Source: Trichopria drosophilae (lineage: Eukaryota > Arthropoda > Insecta > Hymenoptera > Diapriidae). Taken from it: a DNA stretch of 64,000 nt. Positions 1 to 11,230 of the stretch are shown piece after piece. Each line of letters begins with the position of its first letter. Positions within the stretch are counted from its first letter, which is position 1. Position numbers and translations under genes: made by a program. The notes under the pieces are model-generated. The model saw only the letters and a list, made by a program, of their open reading frames with translations, was not told where the DNA came from and made no database searches. The stretch is from positions 197,950,001-198,014,000 of the forward strand of contig CM059582.1 in NCBI GenBank assembly GCA_030407085.1, in the 5' to 3' direction.

Positions 1-562
1 AACTTCGTTTGTTTACCCTTCTGTCCTTCAAATTTAACATGGGCATCCCAGTAATAGCATTATATCGGAAAACTTATTTGAAACTGAATTCAGCATATCA
101 GCTAAAAATATGCTAAACATAAAACACAAATTCATCTCAACAGTCCTCCAAATCCGAGAACAGAACTGTACAGGTATAAAAGTTAAAACCCAAATGGAAA
201 TGGTTTGGCAACAATTCAACTTATTTTGGTTTGGTTATTTTCGCAGCAGCTCTTCGATATTGTGCACCGGATATATTTTTATTTTTGACTGTTTTTGCAA
301 TTTTCTTCTTTCCGCATGCTTCCAAAGAATTTGCTGCCCACGGAGAACTGCCGCTGACAGGGTTCACATGGTCTTTCTAGGGATAGCCATTGTTGGGTGT
401 ACTCCACTGATCTATACTATATGGATAGGGTACGGGTCTGAAAATAGTGATACGAATAGAAGTACACCGTGGTTGAATTTTTTCAGGACCGAAAACACCC
501 GAATGCGAACGACTTTGCCCGACGTTTGTTCTCAAATACTAATGAATGCTGCTATTGACATA
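1..562. other. No convincing gene; one exon-like fragment
   Basis: The longest open frame here has no recognisable domain. The only gene-like signal is a pyrimidine-rich stretch ending in AG at 245-246, followed by a hydrophobic open frame to a TAG at 378-380 (it contains ALRYCAPDIFLF and then FLTVFAIFFF). This could be a membrane-protein exon or chance. I do not assign it. Confidence 0.25.
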
Positions 563-706
563 CAGGGTCATCGAAAAGTATCGGACCCCCCTAATATCTT
601 CAGTTAGAATGCACTTAGGAGAAAATGTCCAATAGCAAAGTTGTATGGTTTCAAGTGCATTCTAACTGAAGATATTAGGGGGGTCCGATACTTTTCGATG
701 ACCCTG
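563..706. mobile_element. 144-bp perfect-hairpin MITE, TA-flanked
   Basis: Bases 563-616 and 653-706 are exact reverse complements (54 bp) around a 36-bp loop, and TA flanks both ends (561-562 and 707-708). Ends read CAGGGTCATCGAAAAGTATC. TA target sites with inverted termini are typical of Tc1/mariner-type non-autonomous elements; assigning it to that superfamily is inference. Perfect arms suggest a young or converted copy. Confidence 0.85.
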
Positions 707-708
707 TA

Positions 709-1086
709 TATATAAAAGCAAGCACTTGTGAAGAAAATTAATTTGGAAAATTTATATTTTCCCACCATGACAGTCGCTTCAAAACCATTTAAACAGTTTA
801 ATTTTTATTTTTTACTTGTTTCTCCCTTTATATCCTCTTTATGTTGTGTGAAAACCACAAATTCTTTAGGTATTTTAAATTTACGGATAATTGCAGAAAT
901 TTTAATTTCAACGACTCTGAAATATCTTTATTACATTTCATTTGAAAATTCGACAGCGTTTTAATAATTCGTATTGTTATTAAAAAATAAGAAGACAACT
1001 GGCTTTATAACATATTGATTTATAACTTCCATATTTTTTGATCGCCATTTATATACACCGAACGAAACGACCATACGAAGCGACGC
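709..1086. other. AT-rich spacer
   Basis: No coding, RNA or repeat signal recognised between the hairpin MITE and the tRNA-like head. Confidence 0.5.
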
Positions 1087-1165
1087 GACGTTGGTTCAGG
1101 TGCTAGCGGTTTCGCTTCGTAATTCGAAGGTCGTCCGTTCAAATCTCGACATTGGTGATTTATTT
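1087..1165 (+). repeat. tRNA-like SINE head or tRNA pseudogene
   Basis: The segment has an A-box-like GGTTCAGGTGCTAGCGG and a good B-box, CGTTCAAATCTCGAC, at tRNA-like spacing, followed directly by a T-rich run. It does not fold as a complete tRNA, so it is read as a tRNA-derived head or pseudogene. Similar heads occur at 26.4, 32.8, 34.8 and 57.1 kb. Confidence 0.55.
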
Positions 1166-1322
1166 TTTTTTATTTTTTTTACCCAATAGGTTACAAACTA
1201 TTAAAAATGATAAACACGGTGAATTTTAAATATTTTGATCGTTTTTAATATATAATTTTGTAGGAAAAATATATTTTCTTTTATTCCTTCCTGATATTCT
1301 TAAAGAGTATTAATAGTGGTAA

Positions 1323-1493
1323 GATCATTTAATTATCATAATTATTATTATTATTTTTTTTGACGGAGGGGGAAATGCGTTAGGCGCCATAGGGGGTTGA
1401 AGATGTTGGTTAATATTAGGTCATCTCTACTGACAACCCAAGTTGTTGGACATTTTGAAAGAATTGTCCATGCAATGGCTGGTCGATATGCCT
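1323..1493 (-). other. Probable 3' untranslated tail of the adjacent LINE
   Basis: Lies just beyond the last readable coding block of the minus-strand non-LTR element and contains an ATT-trinucleotide run near 1338-1358, as would fit a simple-repeat 3' tail on the minus strand. The exact end is not defined because no target-site duplication was found. Confidence 0.35.
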
Positions 1494-3516
1494 TCACTCC
1501 AACATACGGAGTTGTTCCTTCCGTATGTTAACCCTGAGACTCACTGGGCACAGATTGATGACTGATTCAGCTTCCTGTACACCACTACGTCCCACGTTTA
1601 AAATCAGACCGAGGTTTCGCCCTGCTCGTTCCGCCGCGTTGTACAAAAACGACATCTTCCCCTGAATTTCATGCTGATGAACTAGCATCATTAGGGGATC
1701 GTCTGTTCCATTAATCACGTCACAAGCTGTCTCGAGGACCAATCGGTCATGCATACACTTCGGGCTCAAAAGGCCACGACGTCCCATATTTCGGGGCAAA
1801 TACAGTCGTTCCACGGAAGCTGCGTTGCATGCAAATAATCTTCCGTGTGTTTCGGTCAACACCCCTTAGCTCGTCAACGTTCCACTTATTCACCAACATA
1901 TTCGTGGCTGCCACCTTATTTCTCCCGGTCAATTCTGATGACCAGATCTGACGGAGAATGCGCCGGTATTTCTTAATGATGGTGGTTTTAGCAGCCTGCA
2001 CATCCTGGACATGCCTTTGAGGTACGCCCAGGTATGTGTAGGCTTCTTCGGCGCTAAAGTGGCGGATGACATTTCCGTAGACGAGCTCCATATCGTTGTT
2101 ATGGGAGCCTGACCCTCCTCTGTGCAAATGAACGACTGCACACTTGTCCAATCCGAATTCCATGCCGATATCTCTCGAGTATGTGAGGGCGATGTTCAGA
2201 GATCGATCTAATTGATCCTCGCCTGATGCGTACAATTTAAGATCGTCCATATAGAAAAGATGGGTGATCTTATGTACACGTTCACCAGGCGGTCCACACA
2301 TGTACCCTTGAGATTTCCGGAGAGCAACGGATAGAGGCAATAGTGAGATGCAGAAGAGCAGAGGACTCAGAGAATCTCCCTGATGGACACCTCTTTGGAA
2401 TTAAACCAGTCTAGACATGGTTCGACGCTTGCCCGATGTCATGACAAAGCGTGTTTTCCAAAGAGGTATCAGGTCTTCTACAATTCTCACTATGTTTGGG
2501 TGGACATGGAGGCGTTTGAGCAACAAACTTAAAAGCTCGTGCGATGTTGAGTCATACGCCTTCATGTAATCCAGCCAGGCTATCGACAGGTTACGCTTGT
2601 ACTGGACTGCGTCCTGACAAACACACCTGTCGATAAGCAAGTTGCCCTTGCAGCCGGATACACCCATTTTGCAGCCTCGTTGTTCTACTATCCGTTGCCA
2701 CACCGGTTTCACGGATTTCTCAATACGTTCGTTCAAGATGTTAGTGAACAATTTGTATAACTTATTGAGACACGTGATCGGTCTATGGTTTTTCGGATCG
2801 GACAAGTCTCCCGATTTTGGGATCAGTGTCGTTCGGCCCTCCACCAGCCAGTGCGGAATGGGTTGGTCTCCATTTATATAAGAGGTGAATATTCGGGCTA
2901 GGTGTTTATGGACAAAAGTGATCTTCTTCCACCAATAGTTGTTAATTCCATCCCAGCCCGGCGATGAGAAATTCCTCGCTCCTGTGATGGCACTTTTCAC
3001 CTCTAATGCACTGACGGGTGGGCAATCTTCACTTTGTTGTGTGACTTCGTTGCACAACTCGGTGAAGATTTCAATACCTGGAGTGTCTGCATTAAGCCTA
3101 GATGTTTTCTCATAGATGCTCCCCCAGAATTCCCTCAACTGCGGCCATCGACAGAAACCTGCTTGAGGCTGCGATACGATGTTTGAAGAGGTTGGAAGGA
3201 TTCTTCCAAAATATTGCGTTTTGTCGAATTCCATCTTCCCGTCTTTGCAGCCTCTTTTTGGCATCGGCCAAAACCCGAATTTTATCCGCCAAACGTTGCT
3301 TGATGTTGAGCAACTTCCGGTTGACAGCTGGGAACAACGAAACCTATCCGCCTCAGATAGGCCACATAATCTCTCAGTTGTTGTTGAGAAAAGCGATCTG
3401 CCAGTTCGGGATGTATTACTGCAAACCGACTCTGCATTCGCGCCATGTAGCCTCTCTGTTGCGGACAGCTCTCCTCGTAGCAGCGCATTAGATCTTGCCT
3501 GAGATCCTCCATCCAC
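1494..3516 (-). pseudogene. Non-LTR retrotransposon reverse transcriptase, degraded (R2/NeSL-like, clade uncertain)
   Basis: A LINE polyprotein remnant that would have copied element RNA into DNA at the target site. Reading 3516 to 1494: an N-terminal region split over several frames (3512-3282, 3337-3110), then a long block (to 2401) with RT motifs TTLIPKSGDLSDPKNHRPIT and LDYMKAYDSTSHELL. An in-frame TAA follows near 2401. The same frame resumes with GVHQGDSLSPLLFC, then the catalytic FYMDDLKLYA near 2220-2255. A frameshift near 1820-1860 leads to a C-terminal block with VERLYLPRNMGRRGLL. At least one stop and two or three frameshifts make it inactive. The (Y)MDD form of the active box and the RT motif order support a non-LTR RT. 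The R2/NeSL-type assignment is from memory of motif style; no endonuclease domain could be confirmed. Confidence 0.85.
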
Positions 3517-3754
3517 TGAAATCGTCCGTGGGAATGAAATGGTCGTTGTCCCGGGACACCTGTTTCGGCTCCTCCACCTCGGGACTGGGCTGCATTATGA
3601 CTATTATTATTGCTACTATTGTCATTACTATTGACTGCTTATTATTTCAATTCATCATTCACTATAATATGAAAATAAAAATCAATCCGTATTTTTGAAT
3701 AAAAATAGGTGTTATTATAGCATATTCGTACGAGAAACTTCTGCATTTTATTAT
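3517..3754. other. Junction between LINE and pogo element
   Basis: AT-rich, with ATT/ACT-type short repeats near 3598-3650. It may contain the 5' end of the LINE and one terminus of the pogo-like transposon. No TIR could be paired with confidence. Confidence 0.3.
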
Positions 3755-4472
3755 TTAATTTGCTGGGGCTACAATGCAATTTCCACAGTGATACTTATTG
3801 TAAAAACATTGAAAACAAAAATTGGTGAAACTTCGGGCACATCTTATGAACGCGAAGATTCTACAGTGCCCCGGTTTTTTCAACGCTTTGAGCTGAAAGC
3901 ATGCTTTATTCGCATTCATAAAAATTTCTATCTCTTCTGATTGCTGACATGCATACCAAGCATATTGTAACATGTTTGAAACACGGGAGACGATAGTTGA
4001 TGACATACAATTGAATAGATTTTTAAGCAATCTCCGCGGGATGTCATTTCCCCGATTTTGTTCGATTAAATATGATCAAATCTGTAATATTTTAATATAA
4101 TTTTTTACCTGACGGAAAAATAAACATCGCACGGTTGTACCAATGGTGTACATTTGGGGGGAATTATTTTCAAAGTGCAAGTGGGTTGCTTTTCGGCATT
4201 TTGGAAAATTTCGTCGTATAAAGAACAATCTGTTCGGCCTCCCCATGAGTCAATCAAAAGTAGAAAGGGTTCTTGTTGAACGTACGGCTTCATACAATCT
4301 TTTAAATATTTCTCGTACAAATTTCGCGATAATTTCCCCGATTTGGAAGAGGTAACTGTAACGTTCGTGTATACTTGACAAAAGTTGTTGATGTTCTTCT
4401 GTACTCTGGGTCCAAATACACCTGTACTCTCTTACAGGCATATAAATACCGATGGTAATAAATCCCCTGATA

Positions 4473-6025
4473 CACTGAAAACCCAGTGGCGCTATTTTCG
4501 TATGGGCTCTATCGGGCATAAAACGTACGAAGTCGGTAACACGTTATGCGTAGCACGCGCCCTACAGGAATCGCCGTAAGTTGCACAGGTTTTCGTATCG
4601 GGAATGTCCGCACGAAAAAAGAACGAAGGCAAGTCTATACTTGTTCCAATCTCATGTCGGAATCGTATAGGTATGTAGCCCGATAGTAAACAATCCCCAC
4701 TCTGTCGTTCGAAATTCGTTCCAGTTGCCATCCCATTTTCGCTGTTGTTTGGAACGATTTAGTGTTACCAGTGTTACTTTGTGTTTCTATAACTGAGACG
4801 TGACAGCTCACGTGACAACCGAATAAAGTGACGTACGAGTTTCTATAGTAAAGTAAGTGTTCATATATTTACTGTTCAATATTAATAATTCCAATTTAAC
4901 CAATAATTGTAATATTATGTATATTCGTGAAATGAGTATGGTGCACTATAAAAAATCTGTAATGAAACAACCAAACATATAACGGTAAAAAGTGGATTTA
5001 ACTTTTATTTTTTTCCTTAAAAACTGTCAGGTTTATATAAAAATTCATTGATAGCTTTTTTATTTATTTTTTCATATAGAAGCAGCCTGCATTTTTTATA
5101 TTGCCCTATGTCCCTTAATAAAAAAAAAGGCGAAATTAGACTTGTCATCGACAAACTAATTTCAATTCATCGACTACTTGAAATTTCATAAAAACTAATG
5201 CCATTTCGAATATATTGTACGTAAAGGGCTGACATTTTCTATAGCACTTATCCTTTTAAGCTGTCATGTGTGTTTCATAAATACATTGCTAATGTAAAAT
5301 AAGGATTACATACGAATACAAATTTAGACCATTACTTAAAAAATGAATATACAAAGTGTATATTTTAAAACCAATTCTAGTCTGTACGTAACACCTCGCT
5401 AATAAAATTTGAAATTTTAGGTTCAACACGAATTTCCTACACTGTAAAAATCAGTAATGAAAGAACCAAACATATAACGGTAATTTTACAAACTCATCAT
5501 AAATTTACTACATTGAGCGCAGGGAAATTGCAATGAGCTGTAAAATTACTGTTATATGTTTGGTTGTTTCATTTCAGATTTTTTACAGACTCATTTCACG
5601 AATATACATAATATTACAATTATTGGTTAAATCGGAATTATTAATATTGAACAGTAAATATATGAACACTTACTTTACTATAGAAACTCGTACGTCACTT
5701 TATTCGGTTGTCACGTCAGCTGTCACCAGTTCCAAACAACAGCGAAAATGGGATGGCCAGTGGCCACTGGAACAAATTTCGAACGACAGAGTGGGGATCG
5801 TTTACTATCGGGCTACATACTTATACGATTCCGGCATGAGATTGGAACAAGTATAGACTTACCTTCGTTCTTTTTTCGTGCGGACATTCCCGATACGAAA
5901 ACCTGTGCAACTTACGGCGATTCCGGTAGGGCGCGTGCTACGCATAACGTGTTACCGACTTCGTACTTCGTACGTTTTATGCCCGATAGAGCCCATACGA
6001 AAATAGCGCCACTGGGCTTTCAGTG
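4473..6025. mobile_element. 1,553-bp long-TIR (foldback-like) element inserted in the transposase
   Basis: Terminal inverted arms about 480-520 bp long (roughly 4473-4990 and 5543-6025), ends CACTGAAA...TTTCAGTG, flanked by TA at 4471-4472 and 6026-6027. Removing the element and one TA rejoins the host transposase frame exactly. No transposase is visible inside, so it is non-autonomous. Apparent opposite-strand ORFs at 4492-4731 and 5748-6092 are mirror images of the same arm, not genes. The arms differ by small indels and substitutions, so it is not brand new. Confidence 0.85.
5437..5587. repeat. Small inverted repeat with CTGTAAAAA ends, nested in the long-TIR element
   Basis: Bases about 5441-5490 and 5536-5587 are inverted copies sharing ACCAAACATATAACGGTAAT and ending in CTGTAAAAA. 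A further direct copy lies in the left arm near 4950-4995. The ends resemble the element at 30.95-31.30 kb. Confidence 0.55.
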
Positions 6026-6150
6026 TAAGGTACTCGCATACTGGGTAGTATATGAATGCGTCACCTTGTTCCTAACCTTTCTTTTCACATAATCTACTTT
6101 CGAACCTTTCTCAGCCAAATTTCTATTAAATACTGATTGGTACTGACATC

Positions 6151-6530
6151 CTGTGATATAATTTAAAAACATTATTAAAAAAAAATATTATCAATAATTT
6201 GATTAATAATTCCGTTGATTAAATTAAAAATTATAAAACTAAAAATATCCAAATTTGTTTTTGTTGCAGGGTACGTAAAGAACTTGTAGAAGGTGTATCG
6301 GAATGTACGATTTATTACTTCGGATTAATATCCTACCACATATTGTATATAAACAATGCTTCGAAATCGAATTAGTTATTAAAATCCTAATTAGCACTGT
6401 ATTATATTTCAAAATAATTAATTTTTATTTACAAATTCATAAATATATGAATATTAAATATAATAAAAATGCAATTTTTCAATATAAAATTTACGAAATA
6501 TATTATTGAAATTAAATACTTGACATTTAC
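6151..6530 (-). other. Spliceosomal intron inside the transposase pseudogene
   Basis: On the minus strand the exon ends GATCAAACTG and is followed by GTAAATGTCA; the other side reads TATATCACAG before GATGTCAGTACC. Joining at these sites restores Asp-Gln-Thr-Gly-Cys-Gln-Tyr, the expected order in this family. The intron is 380 bp and in phase 1. Confidence 0.75.
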
Positions 6531-7393
6531 CAGTTTGATCCGTATTTATGACATATTTCTTTGGAAACGGAGGAATCAAAACTTTCGTTTGTATTCGAAA
6601 GGTTTCGGCAGCTGCCAAAGTTTCGTCCATGGTAACCGTTTCCCTTTCCGTCACAAATTTGATAACTTTTCTTTGACGAATGCGATGTTTCCATTTGAAC
6701 TTGCTTACCCAGGCTTCAGATGCCTTAAATTGAAATCCATGGAATTGACTTGCTGCAGCCAGTGCCCACTGTTGCAAATTCCTTGTTGTTACCTGCATCG
6801 ACTTGGCACGATTTTCTTGAAAGCGATCGTAAGTCCACGAATCAATTATAGTGTACTTATCTTTCGCCTTCACCCGTCACTTCCACCTTCTTTAATCTGC
6901 TTTTCTCACCGTGCAATATGGTGCTTCTATTTTAATTTCGAAGATCCATGTCTTTGCAGAGTGTTAATAGATCATGTTGGATTGTTCTTAGATATATTTA
7001 CTGCTCTAATTTTATATTCGAGCGGAATATAGTCGTATTTCTTTTTTTATCTTCAGGCTCGTAATCGGAATCTTCGTTTTTTACATCTACCTGATCAACA
7101 CTTTGAAACAAATTGTGACAATCTTCATCATCAGGAAGAATTAATTCTTCATCGATAAACAATTTTTCCTCTACAAGCAAATTTACAATATACTCGAAAA
7201 TATCTTCTACAATTGCCATGGCTTCTTCATCGATAACAGATGACCTGGAACCAGTGATTAAATTATTTTGAGTAAGTAGATTTTCGCAGTAATCCATTGC
7301 ATCTTTCAACAGAGATGAAGCATAAAACGAAGATGAAACGAAGACACTCCAGTCATTTCCGTCAATTAATGAGATATTTTTTTTAAACAACAA

Positions 7394-7714
7394 TTTAACA
7401 CTGACTGCGAAGAAACTACGAAATTTTCACTCTAATGCACTGAACCGGACTAATATTTATGTAAACTTGTAATCTTATAATTAGAAAACACAATAAATAT
7501 ATTGAAAAATATCAGTTAAAAACTAGATGCCTTCGACCCGGGTGCCTACAATTTTGGCTAAATTCGTATTGCAGTTCCCTGACGAAAGGCTGATGCTTCC
7601 GGGAATATTCCCATTTTAACACTGCCAGGAAAGAAGGCGGCAGAGGGTAGTTCTAGCATCGTTAGGTTCGAGTAGTTTCTATAAATATATTGTAACAATA
7701 TCTTGTTCCTTAAA
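7394..7714. other. Upstream side of pogo element and left edge of family A copy 1
   Basis: No gene seen. The last ~35 bp (TTGTAACAATATCTTGTTCC) resemble the family A repeat near 11.03 and 51.52 kb, suggesting that the next MITE inserted into a family A copy. Confidence 0.35.
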
Positions 7715-7716
7715 TA

Positions 7717-8154
7717 GGGTGAATATGCCAATGAATGGACGGTTAAGCATTTTTCACACTTTGATCGATTGTAACTTTTGAATTCTGTTATGAAAATTTA
7801 ATTATGATACCACCATTAGAATCGTTAGACTCTGCTCTTTATGACCGTGTAGTTCAACATTTGATTTTATTTAATTATTAACCTCGTCTTCATACGTTTG
7901 TAAAAAAATCCGCTAAACCCCAATGAATAGACGGGTTAAATCAAATGGGACGTTTTCAGTACCAGTTTTGGATGGCTTTAAAACTTTGCTTTGATTTTAC
8001 AAAATAATAAACACTGGAAGATCAATAGTACTGTAAGTATTGTTTTGAATGTTCAAAGAACATAAAAATATGTATTTTGTTGCATGTTATGCATCATACA
8101 TTCATAAGAAATAGAAATATGTAGAAAATCGTCCATTCATTGGCATAATCACCC
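7717..8154. mobile_element. 438-bp TA-flanked MITE
   Basis: Ends GGGTGAATATGCCAATGAAT and its inverse (25-bp TIR with one mismatch), with TA at 7715-7716 and 8155-8156. An internal partial copy of the terminus (CCAATGAATAGACGG) lies near 7920. No coding capacity. Confidence 0.85.
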
Positions 8155-8156
8155 TA

Positions 8157-8998
8157 TAGTAAAATTGAAAACGAGCATTTTCATAACTTCGACCCCGACC
8201 ACAGGCCAGCCGAAGCACTGATAAATGAGCACGTCTTGTTCACACTGATGCTTAAAAAAACGCGGTTTAGTCAAGTTTTTGACAGGTCGAGGGGGGGGGG
8301 GGCCCATACCCGTCACGCTTCCCCGCTTCCTGCGAAGCCCCGAACCCCCCTCCCCGCTACCACCTCCCCATGGCTACCCGACACCAACATTACAGTGATT
8401 ATTTTGTTATGCCCCCCCCCCCTGATACCCGCCTCACTCCCCTGCTTCCTCTGTGTCTCTGTTTTTCATGTAATGTATATAATATACATACATATGCATT
8501 GTATATGTGTATGCACAATTTATGTTAATTTCATGTTAATTTGCTTTTTACGGCATTATCGTTGATTTTACGAAAAAATGAATATAACATTTTTTGTAGA
8601 GAATTCGATGTTCTATATTTTTTGTTTGAAACATTTTTTTGTACGATTTGTATTTTTTGTTAAAAAATGAAAAAACGTGTTTTTTGAGCGTTTTTTTGTT
8701 AAACCTCCCCATAATCTAGTATGCATTGTCTCCAAAAACTAATCAGATCTAAGTTTGGCCAAGAGAAACCCAAATCCGTTTGTATTTTTTAAATTCTTCA
8801 TTCCATTCGCGAGATATCGCGTATACAAAATTTTGCCCACGGACGGACGTACAACCTAACGGACACCAATTTTTTTATTGTTGCTTTGGGTTCCTTAGGG
8901 CCTGAAACGTCGACATTTGATGAAAAACTATAAGGTAATTTTTTGGCGAGAACGGACCAAATTCAATACTTCGCCAGACCTATGGTCTGGGTCGAAGT
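8157..8998 (+). repeat. Family A repeat, copy 1
   Basis: Shares GTAAAATTGAAAA, CTTCGACCCCGAC and downstream blocks with copies at 11.1 and 51.4-54.0 kb. From 8186 (ACTTCGACCC) to 8998 (GGGTCGAAGT) the ends form an imperfect ~34-bp inverted repeat, so the core may be a DNA element of about 813 bp. It contains a G11-12 run at 8290-8302 and a C-rich stretch to about 8432. No protein recognised. Confidence 0.7.
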
Positions 8999-9284
8999 AA
9001 TTCCAGATAATGAGTAAACGGTAGACATACAAATGTGTGATATTTTATATACATACTTTTCTTTACAACTTATCCATTTTTATTCACTAATAATTACTAA
9101 AAGTTTTGCATGTTCTATTAATGTATACGGCAGAATATTGATAATTTTTTTAAGCTAAACTTTTGCCTGCACAATTTTAAATAAATAAGTAAATTTTAAG
9201 AATATCAGAAAGATATACAAAGAAGTGAATTTTTGTAATTAAAAACTAGTGTTGGTGAGGTGCCTCGCTCGCTTCGCTCGCTCA
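8999..9284. other. AT-rich spacer with a CTCGCTTCGCTCG motif
   Basis: Nothing coding. The TCGCTTCGCTCG string near 9265 recurs near 13340 and in inverse near 41715, suggesting a shared dispersed repeat. Confidence 0.35.
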
Positions 9285-10890
9285 CACGGAGAGAAGGTTA
9301 GGTAGGTAGCCGTATTGGCTGACGCGCAGCCGCCGTTCGCTAGTGTTCAGACAACGGCCGCGCAAATTTTTGTATGGCTACTGTCCAAAACGAAATGCCA
9401 GCAGATGACCATGAAACCATTTTATTTACAACACAATTATAGGTCATTGCATGGATTTATATTTTTAGACATTATTTACACTACAAAAGATGTACACAAT
9501 CGCCTGCATAATCAATCTCATGAAGTGTCACATTTACAATAAAAAAATGGCATAAATTACGCGAATAAAAACCAGAGATGTCCGACAAGTCAAAATTGGA
9601 CGACACAACGTTAATAAAATAAAGATGTCGGACAAGTCATTACACGGACATACTTCACGCAAGTTTAAAATTATATGTCAGATCAGTTAAAACAATTTAT
9701 ACATACATGAGCGAAAATCTATACAGACATACATACAGTATTTACCGGACGACGGAGAGAAGGCGCATTTTTGGTTCCCGGGTCTTCGTTCTTCCTCCTC
9801 TTCGATGATGCAGTCCTTATTTGTGGAGGTCCGTCCTCGTAGGCATTTAATCTCATCACGGGTCGATTATCTTTGATGTTGAACGTGAGCCGTCCTCGGG
9901 TGCCCTGGACTCTGCCGTTCGTCAGCTTACTGGGCCTTCACTTGATACGAAGGAAGAAACTTTACGGCAGAGATTTTGATGGAACAAATATTTCTGGGGG
10001 AGGACAGCGCTCACCTCAAGACCTCGACCAGTGGATCGAAGTCATGGTAATTCCTCAGTTGTTATTTGACGACGAAGCCTCGGTACTGAATCTCCTTGAC
10101 TTTCTTGCCTATTCCATAAGGTGGCCGGATGAGTTTTTGGACGTTGGAGATTTGTACTTCGACGTCCCGGGTCTCGTCGTCCAGGAACGGCCACCGGAGG
10201 TTTGAACAAGAAGGATTTTTCCGTTCCGTCGTAGCTCTTTATATATGCCGTGTCAATTCCAATAGATTTTGAACTATCGGCTTTTTAGTCGGAATTTGGG
10301 ACGAAATGTCATCCTTTCAAAAGGTATTCGCGCACTTGAATTTGACAGGCCGCCCACTTATTTTGAATTTTGGTGGCACGCGCGGCTGATAGGTGAACCG
10401 ACGCGTGCGCGGTATTCCGACTAGCCTCGTCATTCGGATCTTTTCGGCGCACTCCGACACCTCTCGAAGCGCGCCTCGTCCGTTCTCGGATCTCTTCGTT
10501 TCCGCGGGTCTTTTCACCCAATCATGTACGGGCAGGGTTCTTCCACACTACTCCAGTCAATTGCAGTCCATAGAGATATATAATCGTCCATCGCACGTGT
10601 AAGATGGACGATTTTTTGGTGCCGGTTTTTTAATTTCCCGTTTGATCGTTGGCACCTTCTCCCCGATACCTTCTCTCCGTTAATAACACGAACGTCGCGT
10701 TACAACCAACATATGACATATGGCTACTAGGCGTGCCCTGTAAAACAAAAGGCTACCGTCCCTCTCCACTAAGCCGCCGGTTACCTTAGCGTCGTATCGA
10801 TGCCGTACAAAAATAAGGCAGGCGCGATCTCCCATTTTGCACGGCAGGTGTCTCTGCTAGTACAGTGGCCTTCTTAACCTTCTCTCCGTG
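9285..10890. mobile_element. 1.6-kb element with CACGGAGAGAAGGTTA termini
   Basis: Exact 16-bp TIR CACGGAGAGAAGGTTA at 9285-9300 and inverse at 10875-10890, flanked on both sides by CA rather than TA. The TIR core (CGGAGAGAAGG) recurs inverted at about 9752 and 10668, giving a nested second pair. The interior is more GC-rich than the flanks. A minus-strand open stretch near 10200-10065 reads DDETRDVEVQISNVQKLI and may be coding debris, but no domain was recognised. A short repeat, GATGTCSGACAAGTC, occurs twice near 9577-9640. Confidence 0.65.
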
Positions 10891-10934
10891 CAGAAACTTC
10901 GACCCAGTGGAGAGTCGGCTATTCCTTAATACTC

Positions 10935-11230
10935 GTTCGTTTACTAACAGCTTTCAATTATATTATAAAATTATATCGATATTTGGGCGTCCAATCATAT
11001 TTAGGTTTAGTGGCTTCGATAGATATGTTACAACAATATAGCGTTTCTTACATCTATGAAAATTGAAAATGATTTACAACTATGTCCTATGGCCTGAGTC
11101 GACGTAAAATTGAAAATAGGCATTTTCAAAACTTCGACCCCGGCAACAGGCCAGCTGAAGTATTAATAAATAAAAGTTGCAAAACACTTACTTCATGCAC
11201 TTGTATTGTAATAGACTATTCGATGCATAT
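10935..11230 (+). repeat. Family A repeat, copy 2 (uninterrupted junction)
   Basis: Aligns by eye with 51424-51600 plus 53127-53260: TTCACTAACAGCT, ATTACAACAATATAG, CGACGTAAAATTGAAA and CTTCGACCCCG in the same order. Here GACGTAAAATTG is continuous, giving a paralogous empty site for the Foldback insertion at 51601. Homology is lost after about 11225. Confidence 0.75.

Larger units (their letters stand above)
3755..7393 (-). pseudogene. Pogo/CENP-B-like DDE transposase, intron-bearing, disrupted
   Basis: Cut-and-paste transposase reading 7393 to 3755. Blocks in order: acidic N-terminal region (7393-6998); a degraded helix-turn-helix stretch with several TGA/TAG stops (about 7030-6874); a CENP-B/Tc5-type DNA-binding block with ASEAWVSKFKWKHRIRQRKV (6873-6540); and the first catalytic Asp in YVINTDQTG (about 6555-6531). 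A GT-AG intron at 6530-6151 interrupts the frame, which resumes with CQYQSVFNRN and NKVTHSYTTQYAS up to 6028. A 1,553-bp element (4473-6025) then splits it. It continues from 4470 with a stop codon before ESTGVFGPRVQKN, then LLLIDSWGGRTD, IPPKCTPLVQPCDVYF and, after a frameshift near 4100-4030, a Cys-rich tail (CARSFTNFCFQCFYNKYHC) to about 3760. DDE_1 family membership is well supported; the element's own TIRs were not found. Confidence 0.85.

Noticed and set aside
110..607. 165-codon frame at the left edge
   Set aside because: No recognisable domain and it runs into the hairpin MITE; only a weak exon-like fragment in another frame was noted.
4492..6092. Two similar ORFs on opposite strands (4492-4731 minus and 5748-6092 plus)
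   Set aside because: They are the same TIR arm read from either side of the long-TIR element; no domain and no independent support.
8290..8432. Poly-G and poly-C tracts as a regulatory or G-quadruplex site
   Set aside because: They are homopolymer runs inside a family A repeat; nothing ties them to a gene.
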